From Deltaproteobacteria bacterium (GTDB lineage: Bacteria > Desulfobacterota > Syntrophia > Syntrophales > UBA8958): a stretch of 46,805 nucleotides of DNA. Below are positions 17,573 to 26,927 of this stretch, one piece after another. The stretch spans positions 1 to 46,805 of the forward strand of contig JAKQIZ010000006.1 in assembly GCA_029561465.1 (NCBI GenBank). Direction: 5' to 3'. Every line of letters begins with the position of its first letter. The stretch's first letter is position 1. The translations under genes were made by a program, and so were the position numbers. The notes under the pieces were generated by a model. The model was given only the letters and a program-made list of their open reading frames with translations, made no database searches and had not been told where the DNA came from.

Positions 17573-18058
17573 TCAGTACTCAGTGAGTTGGGAGAGGCCC
17601 CGCTCGCCTACCAGGATGATCCGCGTGTGGCTCAGACGGGAGGCGATGATCTTGGCGATGGCCTTCATGGCCTTGAAACCCAGATCACAATCTTCCTCCA
17701 TGAGGTCGCGGATTTTCCCGGCTTCAAGGGCAATGAGTCTGGTGTTGTCGATGCACAGGGCGCCCAGGGTATAGATGTAAGGCTCGACCACGGCGGACCA
17801 CCCCATAACCTCCCCCTTGACCACGGTATCCACCGTCACCTGCATTGGCGGGCGGTGCGGTCCCAGATAGGATTCCAGGGACATAACCACTTTGCCCTCC
17901 ACGACGATGAAGAGGCTCCGCGCCGGGTCGCCCTTTTTGTACATCTGGCTTCCGGCCGCATGAGACTCCTCCGTGGCGATTCCGGCGAGTTTTTCCAGTT
18001 GTTCATGGGAAAAATCTTTAAAAAAATTGATTTCTTTCAGCATGTTTGCCGTCACCAT
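17573..18058 (-). CDS. Cyclic nucleotide-binding (CRP-type effector) domain protein
   Basis: FFKDFSHEQLEKLAGIATEESHAAGSQMYKKGDPARSLFIVVEGKVVMS..KGEVMGWSAVVEP; no C-terminal HTH evident. Confidence 0.85.
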   Translation of the reverse strand: MVTANMLKEINFFKDFSHEQLEKLAGIATEESHAAGSQMYKKGDPARSLFIVVEGKVVMSLESYLGPHRPPMQVTVDTVVKGEVMGWSAVVEPYIYTLGALCIDNTRLIALEAGKIRDLMEEDCDLGFKAMKAIAKIIASRLSHTRIILVGERGLSQLTEY

Positions 18059-18302
18059 AATACACCTCCTTATTATTTGCTCTTTTTTATAGAGATGATA
18101 GCAAGATTTAATCCGGAATTCCATAAAAAATATTTGTGTCTAAAGGAAAAAATAGATTGCCGGAGTGAGGGAAAAAGCCTAAATTAACCGCACGGTGAAT
18201 AACAAATATGCGACTGGGACGATTGGCGGGAGGGATCACATCCCCGGCCATGCCGCCTGAATTGTCGCCGGTCCTTAACGGTACCAAGACGGAGGAGAGT
18301 TT

Positions 18303-19676
18303 TTGCGCCGACAAGGGGTTCCCCATCGAATCAACGGACCGACACTGGCGTTTCTCCTGGCGCTGGTCCTGGTTGCCTCCGGTTGCGGCAACTTCGATGT
18401 CATCCGCGATATTCGGGAACTTCCCCAGAACCATTTCGCCTATCTCCCCTGGGATAATGACGGCCGCCTCCGGGTGGATAAAGACTGGCAGGAGGAAATG
18501 AAAGAACGGTATCTGGAAAATCATTTCCTGCCGTGGCGTGGGGAAGCCCCACGGGTCACCTCCGACGAGGTTAAGGCGGCGTGGCTGCCCTTCGTTCCCG
18601 ATCCAGACGACGGGAGCCGCAGCGCCCGTCGGCGCCGGAGCCGGATACGCAGGGCAGCGGCCAATACTGGTCTCCACAATTATCCAAACGCTTCCCAGCC
18701 GGGAATAACCACCGCCACTGTGCATCTGCGGCATCTGCCTATAGCGGTGCCGCCGGCGGATGCCCCTGGACGGCCCGGCAGGCGAGATCCTCTCGATAAA
18801 CTACAGGTTTCTTCCGTTCCTCCCGGCACCCCGGTACATATTTACCATTTCTCTAAAGATGGCGTCTGGGCGCTGGTGGAAACCGGTTTTGCCCGGGGCT
18901 GGACGAAAAGAAAAGGACTGGCGGCAGTCGATCCCGATTTCATGCACCGTTGGGAGCGGGGACCCCAAGCCGTCATCGTCCGGGATAAAACGCCGCTGCG
19001 CCGGCGCGACGGCCGTTTCCTCTACCGGGCGCCCCTGGGTGCCCTTTTCCCCATGGCCACGGCGCCGGGGGAGAAGCTGGAGGTCTATGCGCCGGTACGG
19101 GGGAAAAGGGGGGGGGTCCGGATTCACACTGCTGTTTTGCCCGGGGAAGCGGCGGTATTCCCCCTCCCGCTCACTGACGCCAATCTTGCCACCCTGGGCA
19201 ACGAGCTTATCCGGGAGCCATACGGATGGGGGGGGATGAATGGCCGGCGTGATTGCTCCGCCATGATTCGGGATCTCCTTGCCCCCTTCGGCATCTGGCT
19301 TCCCCGGCACTCCGCCGATCAGGCCCGGGAGGGAGGAACCTTTATCGATCTGACTGGCCTTGCCACCGCGGAGAAGAAACGGCTCATCATGGATCGGGGG
19401 ATTCCCTATCTCACCTTGCTGTGGCTCAAGGGACACATCATGCTCTATATCGGCTCCCCGTCCGGTGAGCCGCTGGTATTCCACAATTTCTGGAGTGTCC
19501 GGACCATAAGTGCCGCCGGCCGTCCGGGCCGGAAGGTTGTGGGGCGGGCGGCGATCACCACCCTTTATCCGGGGCGGGAATTCAACGGCGCCGCCGATCC
19601 GGAGGGGCCATACCTGGCCTATCTCCAGGGGATGACCCTGATCGGTCCGGTAATTGTGGCCAAGCTTGAAAATTGA
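18303..19676 (+). CDS. SH3-domain NlpC/P60-family lipoprotein hydrolase
   Basis: TTG start after GGAGGAG; lipobox LVASGC; EPYGWGGMNGRRDCSAMIRDLLAPFGIWLPRHSADQA; GHIMLYIG. Confidence 0.85.
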   Translation: MRRQGVPHRINGPTLAFLLALVLVASGCGNFDVIRDIRELPQNHFAYLPWDNDGRLRVDKDWQEEMKERYLENHFLPWRGEAPRVTSDEVKAAWLPFVPDPDDGSRSARRRRSRIRRAAANTGLHNYPNASQPGITTATVHLRHLPIAVPPADAPGRPGRRDPLDKLQVSSVPPGTPVHIYHFSKDGVWALVETGFARGWTKRKGLAAVDPDFMHRWERGPQAVIVRDKTPLRRRDGRFLYRAPLGALFPMATAPGEKLEVYAPVRGKRGGVRIHTAVLPGEAAVFPLPLTDANLATLGNELIREPYGWGGMNGRRDCSAMIRDLLAPFGIWLPRHSADQAREGGTFIDLTGLATAEKKRLIMDRGIPYLTLLWLKGHIMLYIGSPSGEPLVFHNFWSVRTISAAGRPGRKVVGRAAITTLYPGREFNGAADPEGPYLAYLQGMTLIGPVIVAKLEN

Positions 19677-19727
19677 GATTGAATATGTTAGTCATTTTAC
19701 AATATTTTCTAAATTAGCGGCGGGAAA

Positions 19728-19804
19728 GTTTTACCGCGGACTCGGGGGTATGGCGGCGGCCAGGGGTGCTGGAGTCCAAAAAGCAATTCCCGGGTCGGTT
19801 AAAC
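19728..19804 (+). ncRNA. Possible structured 5' leader upstream of HPt/GspE operon
   Basis: Nested complementarity: GTTTTACCG (19728-19736)/CGGTTAAAC (19796-19804) enclosing GGACTC (19738-19743)/GAGTCC (19772-19777). Confidence 0.3.
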
Positions 19805-19857
19805 GATAAAAAACGAGCTGAAGACGCAATGCCGTATTACCAGACAACCAGGAGGAG

Positions 19858-20193
19858 ATGTCGATGACGATAGGAGAAGGGGACCTGAGGAGCGACAGGA
19901 TAACCGTCGTAGTAGAAGAAGATTTGCGGGAACTGATTCCGGGATACCTGGAAAATCGCCGCAAGGACATCACGACAATCCGGGAGGCCCTGGCCGGAAG
20001 CGATTACGAGGCGATCCGCTCCCTGGGGCACAAGATGAAGGGCTCCGGCGGCGGCTATGGTTTCGATGCCATCACCGAGTTGGGTCATGACCTCGAAGCG
20101 GCGGCGAAAAGCGAACATACCGAAGAGATTTCCAGGTTGAACGACGCCTTGGCGTCCTATCTGGAACGGCTGGAAGTGGTTTATCAGGATTGA
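19858..20193 (+). CDS. HPt (histidine phosphotransfer) domain protein
   Basis: DYEAIRSLGHKMKGSGGGYGFDAITELGHDLEAAAK (HKxKGxxxxxG motif). Confidence 0.85.
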   Translation: MSMTIGEGDLRSDRITVVVEEDLRELIPGYLENRRKDITTIREALAGSDYEAIRSLGHKMKGSGGGYGFDAITELGHDLEAAAKSEHTEEISRLNDALASYLERLEVVYQD

Positions 20194-20205
20194 GGCGGGA
20201 CGAGA

Positions 20206-22452
20206 ATGGCTGAGCAAGACGAAAGAATGGAAATCCCGGGAGGCGGAGCGGTGCGAATGGAAGGGACTGCCGTACCCCGGACGCTCCAGGATGGGCGCCT
20301 GTTGCATGCTGATTTCGGAAAGTACAAGAAATGGCTGCGGGAGCGTTTTTCTATGGCCGGGGAAGTTGGAGAAGACTTCCAGAAGACGAAAATATCCGGT
20401 CTTTACACCCTGGCGGCGCCCCTTGGGATCAAGGAAAGCGAACTGGCCCGGACGATCTCCGAATTCCTGAACCTGATGCACCGGAAGACGATGGACTATG
20501 ATGAGTACCTCACCGATCTTTTGCCAATGGAATTCTGCCGTTGGAATTCCGTGGCCCCTATCCTCGACGCCGAGGGCGGCGGCGCCTTCCTGATCAGCAA
20601 TCCCTTTGACTGGGAACTCCTCGACGTCCTCAAGAAAAACACCCCCGCCGATCAGCCCCTGCGCCTCATTGTTGCCGATCCCCTCTACATTCGCTCTCTT
20701 TTGGATCGCAAGAATGACAAGGCGAGGATGCAGGCCGCCCGATCCGTGGGAGAGGTGGACATAGCAAAGGAAGATGAACCCGATGTGGAAATGGCGCCGG
20801 TATCGATGCCGGTGATCGAAGACGTCGGGCCCGTCTCGGCGGCGGATGTGGAAAAACGTCCGGTGGTCCATGTCTCCAACAATATTCTCTACACGGCGGT
20901 TATGGAGCGATCGAGCGACATTCACATCGAGCCGAAGGAGAAGGAGACCGTGGTCCGTTATCGCATCGACGGCGATCTCCGGGATATCTTCCGTCTGAAG
21001 CGGCAGACCGGGGTCATGGTCATCTCGCGCCTCAAGGCCTTGGCGGGTCTGGATATCGCCGAGCGGCTGAAACCCCAGGACGGTGCCGTGGAAATCTTGG
21101 TGGGCAAGCGGACCTTCAAGCTCCGCCTGGCCACGACGTCGACGCCCAGCGGGGAGAGCCTGATCATCCGGATCCTGGAACCTTCGGCCAAACCCAAGGA
21201 TCTGGGCGAGTTGGGGATGACGAAAGAGCAGGTCCGAACGATGATGGACTTAGCCACGCGGCGGTACGGTCTCATCCTCGTCGTGGGACCAACGGGAGCG
21301 GGAAAGACGACGACCATCTACAGCTTTCTCTCCCACGTGGACACCAAGACCCGAAGCCTGATTTCCGTCGAGGATCCGGTGGAATACCGGATCCCCGAGG
21401 CCAACCAGCAGCAGGTTAACGAAAAGGCCGGGGTGACCTTCGACGCCCTCCTGAAATCTTCGGTGCGCCAGGATCCGGACATCCTCTACCTCGGGGAAAT
21501 CCGCGACAACTTTTCCGCCCGAATCTCCGTAGATTTCGCCAGCACCGGCCACATGACCATCTCCACCCTCCATACCAATAACGCCACCACCGCCATCTTT
21601 CGCCTCGAGCGCCTCGGCATCGTCCGGGAAGTCATGGCGGAGGCACTCCTTGGGATAATTGCCCAGCGCCTCCTGAAGCGGCTCTGCCCCCACTGCAAGC
21701 GGGTGGCCCCCATTACGCCGCGGGAGGCGGAAATGCTGCGTCCCTTCACCGATGAGCTTCCCGAATACGTGGCCCACCCCGTCGGCTGTCCGAAATGCCG
21801 GGAGGGATATTTCGGCCGGGAAGGGGTCTATGAGATCATCGCCTTCGATCCGGATTTGCTGGAGCGCATCCGTAACGGAATGGCCATTTCGGAGCTCCGG
21901 GAATTTATTCATCGCCGGGGCGACTATCTCATCAGTCACCATGCCGTCCAAAAGGTGAAGGATCTCATCTTTCCCGTCAAGGACGTTTATGACAAGGTCC
22001 TGGTCGAGGAGATCCAGATGACCCCTAAAGATGAAGAGGTCAAGGTTGAGAAGAAGGAAGACCCAGGGCAAAAAGCTGGGGCCCCGGCAATCCTGGTGGT
22101 GGAGGATGATGAGGACAATCGACTGCTCATCTCCCGGATCCTCTCCGGACAGGGTTACGAGGTGGCCGTGGCCGGCGACGGCATCGACGCCCTGATGGCG
22201 TTGGGGACCAAGGAATTCGACCTTATCCTCTCGGACATCAACATGCCCAACCTGGACGGATTCAAGTTCCTGGAAATCATCAACCAAAAGGGGGTTCGGG
22301 CGCCGCTCATGTTTCTCACAGCCCGGGCGGATGAAGAGGACGAGGTCAAGGGCCTGGAATTAGGGGCTCTGGACTATCTAAAAAAACCGATAAAAAAAGA
22401 TGCCCTGCTGATGCGGGTCAAACGCGCCCTGGGGAGAAGAGAAAGGGCCTGA
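20206..22452 (+). CDS. GspE/PilB-family secretion ATPase fused to C-terminal response-regulator receiver domain
   Basis: SSDIHIEPKEKETVVRYRIDG, GPTGAGKTTTIYSFL (Walker A), QDPDILYLGEIRD, CxxC pairs; C-term ILVVEDDEDNRLLISRIL..LILSDINMPNLDGF..FLTARADEEDEV..ALDYLKKPI. Confidence 0.95.
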   Translation: MAEQDERMEIPGGGAVRMEGTAVPRTLQDGRLLHADFGKYKKWLRERFSMAGEVGEDFQKTKISGLYTLAAPLGIKESELARTISEFLNLMHRKTMDYDEYLTDLLPMEFCRWNSVAPILDAEGGGAFLISNPFDWELLDVLKKNTPADQPLRLIVADPLYIRSLLDRKNDKARMQAARSVGEVDIAKEDEPDVEMAPVSMPVIEDVGPVSAADVEKRPVVHVSNNILYTAVMERSSDIHIEPKEKETVVRYRIDGDLRDIFRLKRQTGVMVISRLKALAGLDIAERLKPQDGAVEILVGKRTFKLRLATTSTPSGESLIIRILEPSAKPKDLGELGMTKEQVRTMMDLATRRYGLILVVGPTGAGKTTTIYSFLSHVDTKTRSLISVEDPVEYRIPEANQQQVNEKAGVTFDALLKSSVRQDPDILYLGEIRDNFSARISVDFASTGHMTISTLHTNNATTAIFRLERLGIVREVMAEALLGIIAQRLLKRLCPHCKRVAPITPREAEMLRPFTDELPEYVAHPVGCPKCREGYFGREGVYEIIAFDPDLLERIRNGMAISELREFIHRRGDYLISHHAVQKVKDLIFPVKDVYDKVLVEEIQMTPKDEEVKVEKKEDPGQKAGAPAILVVEDDEDNRLLISRILSGQGYEVAVAGDGIDALMALGTKEFDLILSDINMPNLDGFKFLEIINQKGVRAPLMFLTARADEEDEVKGLELGALDYLKKPIKKDALLMRVKRALGRRERA

Positions 22453-22557
22453 CTTCCAGAATGGATATCCGGGTCATATACGGTTCGTTTAAGGCGGTGG
22501 ACTTCCCGGCGGGGGACTTCACCACATACCGAAAAATCATGCTCGTATCTTTAAAGT

Positions 22558-23535
22558 ATGGATATCCGGATGATTGATCAACAAACAACCGGTATCTTTA
22601 TGGGACGGAAAGATAACCGCGTTCCCCCCCGGACAGGTCGTTACTCTCCAGCCATAAAAATACCGTTGAGGTCCCGAGACGACAACCGGGGCTTCACCCT
22701 GATCGAGGTGGTGGTGGCCATGGCCTTGATCATGGTCCTGCTGGCCATAGCCGCCCCGCTGATGAGCGCCTATCTCGAAAGAAGCCGTGGCACGACCTGC
22801 CTATCCATGCGCTATGTCACGGAAAAGGCGGAGATGACCTACATGATCGAGAAGGGCCGGATTAGCGACGGCATCGCCGAGCTCATCAGCGTCGGGCTGC
22901 TGGAGCGGGAGCCACGCTGCCCCAGCGGCGGCACCTATGCCTGGCTGCAGCGGTCTCCGGAACCGATTCTGGGCTGTTCGGTCCATTACGGTTCCGTCCC
23001 GGCGGTTGCGGAGGCCGCGGTTCTTTATGCCAGCGGCTTCAACGATCAGACCGGCTTGACCAGGCTCATGGGGCAATGGAACACCGGCCACGGGACCCTG
23101 AACAACCGTCCCGGGCAGGAAAGCCGCATCGGCTTCGGCAGCACCGCCTGGGCGGACTATGAGATCAGGGTCAATGCCGTCCTTAAAGCGGGGAATGGTT
23201 ACGGCGTGTATTACCGCGCCGACAACAATCCCAACATCACCGGTTATGTCTTCCAGTACGATCCGGGACTGGGCAACAGGTTCGTCGTCCGCAAGGTGGT
23301 GAACGGCGTCGAACAGTCGCCATTTCAAAGCATTGCCATGCCCGCCGGTTTCCCCGTTTACAACCAGTCCCACGACATCAGCATCTCCATCGTGGGCAAC
23401 CGCCATGTCATCAAGGTGGACAACCAGCCCGTACTGGAATTCCAAGACAGTACTTTCGCCGCCGGTTCCGGCGGATTCCGGACCTGGGGCAATTCCGAGG
23501 CCGGCTTCGACAATCTGAACGTGGTGCAGAAATGA
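22558..23535 (+). CDS. Prepilin-type protein fused to a jelly-roll-like (LamG/DUF1080-type) domain
   Basis: NRG-FTLIEVVVAMALIMVLLAIAAPLMSAYLERSR; C-term YEIRVNAVLKAGNGYGVYYRAD..GFRTWGNSEAGFDNLNVVQ. Confidence 0.8.
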   Translation: MDIRMIDQQTTGIFMGRKDNRVPPRTGRYSPAIKIPLRSRDDNRGFTLIEVVVAMALIMVLLAIAAPLMSAYLERSRGTTCLSMRYVTEKAEMTYMIEKGRISDGIAELISVGLLEREPRCPSGGTYAWLQRSPEPILGCSVHYGSVPAVAEAAVLYASGFNDQTGLTRLMGQWNTGHGTLNNRPGQESRIGFGSTAWADYEIRVNAVLKAGNGYGVYYRADNNPNITGYVFQYDPGLGNRFVVRKVVNGVEQSPFQSIAMPAGFPVYNQSHDISISIVGNRHVIKVDNQPVLEFQDSTFAAGSGGFRTWGNSEAGFDNLNVVQK

Positions 23536-23544
23536 GGGGGAGCG

Positions 23545-24081
23545 ATGACTGATCCGGAGAGACGGGATAAGACCTGCCAGGGTTGCGGACGGTCCATGGA
23601 CATTGCCGACGGCGGAGAAACAGGTGCGGAGGAAGGTCTTTATTGTCCCCAGTGTCTCATCGCCCGGGCAGAGCGATACATCCGCGAGCCGGAGATAGCT
23701 CCGACGCCGTTGAAGCGGCTCCGGGAAACAACGGCCTGGAAGGTTTCCCTGATCCTGGCGCTGCTGGTCTGCCTGGCCGTCATCGCCTATCAGGCGCCGC
23801 GGATCATGGCGGCCTTCCAAGCACCAAAACCGGTGCGCATGGGCACCTATGCCACCGATGCCGCCACTGATCAATGTCTGAAGAATCTCTGGCGACTTGC
23901 CGCGGAACTCCAACAGGGCCGGGAAGCAACGGTGCCGGCCCTGGTTTGTCCGGCCAGCGGCAAACCCTATGTGATCGGTCCGGGTACGGATCCGGAGGTT
24001 CATTGCCCGGCTCCTTCGGTACACGGTTTTCGGGATATCGTCGTCTCCAGGAATAAACCCGTGCCGGAGCTGAAAAAATAG
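23545..24081 (+). CDS. Zn-ribbon, single-TM protein, unknown function
   Basis: CQGCGRSMD..YCPQCLIARAERY, TM VSLILALLVCLAVIAYQAP. Confidence 0.65.
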   Translation: MTDPERRDKTCQGCGRSMDIADGGETGAEEGLYCPQCLIARAERYIREPEIAPTPLKRLRETTAWKVSLILALLVCLAVIAYQAPRIMAAFQAPKPVRMGTYATDAATDQCLKNLWRLAAELQQGREATVPALVCPASGKPYVIGPGTDPEVHCPAPSVHGFRDIVVSRNKPVPELKK

Positions 24082-24130
24082 TTCCGGCATCATCCGGCTG
24101 CGCCGGGTGTATTTGCCGAAGGTTCGCCGC

Positions 24131-24964
24131 ATGACCGTGACAAGGTTCTTTAAGTACCAATTGACCCTGGAGTACGACGGTTCGGGTTATCGGGGCTGGC
24201 AGATCCAGGAAAATGCCCGTTCGGTTCAAGGAACGCTCCTTACGGCCGCTACGGAGCTGTTCGGCGCCGAGGTGGATATCCAGGGGGCGGGGAGGACGGA
24301 TGCCGGGGTGCACGCCCTGGGACAGGTGGCCCATCTCACGGTGAAAAAGGCGCTGCCGCCCCCGAGGATCAAAGCGGGTCTCAACGACCTTCTCCCCGCC
24401 GGGCTGAACATCCTCCGGGTCGAGCAGGTGCCCGGCGCATGGCACGCCCGGCACGATGCGGTAAGCAGGAGCTACATCTATATCGTTTCCCGGACCCGGA
24501 CCGCCTTCGGCAAACGCTATGTCTGGTGGGTGAAAGACCCGCTGGATGCGGAGAAGATGAAAGAAGCCTGTCGGCTGTTTGCTGGCTTTCACGATTTTGC
24601 CTCCTTTGTCGACCGCCGCCTGGAGCGGAACGTTTCGACGCAGGTGCAGATCGACGCCGCAGAGATCGAGGAAAGGGGTGAACTGATTATCTTCCGGGTG
24701 ACGGGTTCCCATTTTCTCTGGAAGATGGTCCGGCGCATGGTCGGGGTCCTGGTGGAGGCCGGACGGGGGAACCTGACCACAAAGGAAGTGGCGGCCCTGC
24801 TCGCTTCCCGGTCCGATCTGCCGGCCCGGCTTACCGCCCCGCCGTCCGGGCTCTACCTAGCCCAAGTGCTCTATCCGGGAGATACGGCCGCGCCGCTTAC
24901 CCTACCGCCGCCATTGATGCTGGCCGGAAACGGTAAACAGGCAACGGGGGAGAGGGAACGGTAA
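24131..24964 (+). CDS. truA: tRNA pseudouridine(38-40) synthase TruA
   Basis: LEYDGSGYRGWQIQENARSVQGTL..GAGRTDAGVHALGQVAH..FHDFASF..FLWKMVRRMVG. Confidence 0.97.
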   Translation: MTVTRFFKYQLTLEYDGSGYRGWQIQENARSVQGTLLTAATELFGAEVDIQGAGRTDAGVHALGQVAHLTVKKALPPPRIKAGLNDLLPAGLNILRVEQVPGAWHARHDAVSRSYIYIVSRTRTAFGKRYVWWVKDPLDAEKMKEACRLFAGFHDFASFVDRRLERNVSTQVQIDAAEIEERGELIIFRVTGSHFLWKMVRRMVGVLVEAGRGNLTTKEVAALLASRSDLPARLTAPPSGLYLAQVLYPGDTAAPLTLPPPLMLAGNGKQATGERER

Positions 24965-25122
24965 GACGGATGCGCGGCGGGGTGTTTCTTGCCCTCTGCT
25001 TTTCGCCCGGGATTAGTGGCGATCCCGGCCATCGATTTGGAGGGGCGGGATGGTTTATCGACGGCGATGCAAAAGAGGAGGATTGTCCGAACGGAAACGA
25101 AGGGGAGGTCATCATTGCGGTT

Positions 25123-25671
25123 ATGGAATCGTTGACTATGGATAACTTCCGGGAGATCCCGGCCGGCGGCAAACCCTTCAAACGGATCTATGTAGCCCTG
25201 ATGCTCTGGTTTGTCGGCCGGGCCATTCAGGCGGCGGCCCGGGTGGATGAGGCGGTCGGGGAGGAATTCGCCGCCCTGCCGGATGGATTCACCTTTTCCC
25301 TAGGGGTTTTGCCCCGGGGGCCGGCGATGATCGTGGGCAAAGGCGAGGAAGGCCAAGTACGCTACCGGGGCTGGCGGCTCGCAGGGCAAAGGATAGACCT
25401 GCAGATGAAGATCAAGAATCTGGAAGGGGCGCTCCTGATGTTTACCTTTCAGGAGAGCACGGCGGTGGCCACGGCCAGGAACCGCCTCATCGTTGATGGT
25501 GAGGTTCCCGCCGCCTGCGCCATCGTCCGGATTCTCGACCGAGTGGAGGTTTATCTCCTGCCGAAGATCATCGCGAAACTGGCTGTGAAGCGTTATCCCG
25601 ACTGGCCCTGGGAGGAAAAGGTCGGCAACCGCATCCGAATTTACGCCGGCGCCATCCTGGGATTCCGATAA
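25123..25671 (+). CDS. Uncharacterised protein (possibly SCP2-like) heading the ADH/AOR cluster
   Basis: 182-aa C-terminal part of ORF, spaced 11 bp before the ADH-like gene. Confidence 0.55.
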   Translation: MESLTMDNFREIPAGGKPFKRIYVALMLWFVGRAIQAAARVDEAVGEEFAALPDGFTFSLGVLPRGPAMIVGKGEEGQVRYRGWRLAGQRIDLQMKIKNLEGALLMFTFQESTAVATARNRLIVDGEVPAACAIVRILDRVEVYLLPKIIAKLAVKRYPDWPWEEKVGNRIRIYAGAILGFR

Positions 25672-25682
25672 GGAGGAGGACG

Positions 25683-26852
25683 GTGTTTCAATCCGCGCAT
25701 ACTTTCGTTTTTTGCAGTCCCGCCAAGGTGCTTTCCGGTAACAGGGCCCTGGAAAACCTGCCGGTGGAACTGGCGGGTATGGATGCCTGCCGGCCGCTGA
25801 TCCTCACCACGGCCGGACTGGCGGTCCGGGGGATGGAGCGGATCATGGCCGGGGCGTTCGCCGACTCTCAACTAACCGTCGGCTTTTTTACCGGCGTTCC
25901 CCCTTGCCCCGATCGGGAACTTGTCCGGGCTTTGTACGGGCTGTATCGTGACAGGGGCTACGATTCCCTGATCGCCCTCGGAGGCGGACCGGTACTGACA
26001 GTGGCCAAGGCCCTCAATATCGCCGTATCGGGAGAGCCGGAAGATCTGGAGGCCGCGGCCGCCGGCACGCTGGAGAGCAAAGAGCTGCGGCCCCTGACGG
26101 CGATTCCGAACCTCGATGTTTCCGGCTACGAAATGACCCGTTACGCCGATCTCGCCTCACTGTCCCTAACGGCGCCGACAGCCATTCCCGGGCTGCTCGT
26201 TCTCGACCATCGCACGGTCCCAGCGGAAGACCGTAAAACAACCGCCGCCGCCGCTCTCCTTACCTTGACCCAGGCCGTGGAGGCCCTCCTCCATCCGGGC
26301 CGCAACCACTTGACGGATGCTTACGCCTATGGGGCGGCCAGATTTATCATGGAGAACTTCCGGACGGCCCTGAAGAACCCATCTGAGCGTGGGAGCAGAC
26401 TCGCCTTGGCCAATGCGGCCTTTTTCGCCCAGACGGCCTTCGACAACCTGTCCGGGGGAAAGATCTTTTGCCTCGGTATGGCCATCTCCCGGCGCTGCGC
26501 GGTCAGCCCGGGTCTGGTCATGGGGCTCCTTCTTCCTCATGGACTTCTGATGGAAATGGACCGGGAGGAAACGCCGGGAAAGGACCTTTTCCTCGCAGTG
26601 GGGGGGGCGGAGGATTATGCCCTGGTCGAGGAAGGGATGGGCCTCCGCAAGACGGTGGACCGCTGTGTGGAGCTGCTACTGGAACTTCAGAGCCTCATTC
26701 CCGATTATCCCCGGAGCATCCGGGATATCGGCCTTAAGAAAAGTGATCTGGAAGAACTTCCCGGAGCCGCAGATGAGGTTACCGGCCGGGGAACCCTTGC
26801 CCTGCCCGAGGTCCGTTACCTTCTGGACAAGGCCTGGGAAACGAGATTCTGA
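25683..26852 (+). CDS. Iron-containing alcohol dehydrogenase-like protein lacking metal ligands (putative pseudoenzyme)
   Basis: Co-linear with the downstream Fe-ADH, but GMDALTHAVEA->ALLTLTQAVEA, VHTLGH->IFCLGM, PHG->SPG. Confidence 0.8.
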   Translation: MFQSAHTFVFCSPAKVLSGNRALENLPVELAGMDACRPLILTTAGLAVRGMERIMAGAFADSQLTVGFFTGVPPCPDRELVRALYGLYRDRGYDSLIALGGGPVLTVAKALNIAVSGEPEDLEAAAAGTLESKELRPLTAIPNLDVSGYEMTRYADLASLSLTAPTAIPGLLVLDHRTVPAEDRKTTAAAALLTLTQAVEALLHPGRNHLTDAYAYGAARFIMENFRTALKNPSERGSRLALANAAFFAQTAFDNLSGGKIFCLGMAISRRCAVSPGLVMGLLLPHGLLMEMDREETPGKDLFLAVGGAEDYALVEEGMGLRKTVDRCVELLLELQSLIPDYPRSIRDIGLKKSDLEELPGAADEVTGRGTLALPEVRYLLDKAWETRF

Positions 26853-26890
26853 CCGGCGGGATGACCTGTTGCGGCGGACATCCCGGCCGG
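26853..26890 (+). repeat. Intercistronic hairpin between the two Fe-ADH genes
   Basis: CCGGCGGGATG / CATCCCGGCCGG (11 bp with one bulge). Confidence 0.65.
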
Positions 26891-26927
26891 GGGAGCGAGA
26901 GGAAGACGGATCGAGGAGAGCAAAGAG

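Noticed and set aside
17297-18187. 296-aa plus ORF antisense to the CNB/selenoprotein region
   Set aside because: No recognisable domain; the opposite strand carries conserved CNB and UPYT proteins with RBSs.
22453-22557. Possible c-di-GMP (GEMM) riboswitch before the prepilin gene
   Set aside because: No GEMM consensus (CACAGGGCAAACC / GCCUCCGGCC) found by eye; only a short ATGGATATCCGG duplication.
22801-24132. 443-aa minus ORF opposite the prepilin and Zn-ribbon genes
   Set aside because: No domain; the plus strand has a clear prepilin motif and CxxC motifs.
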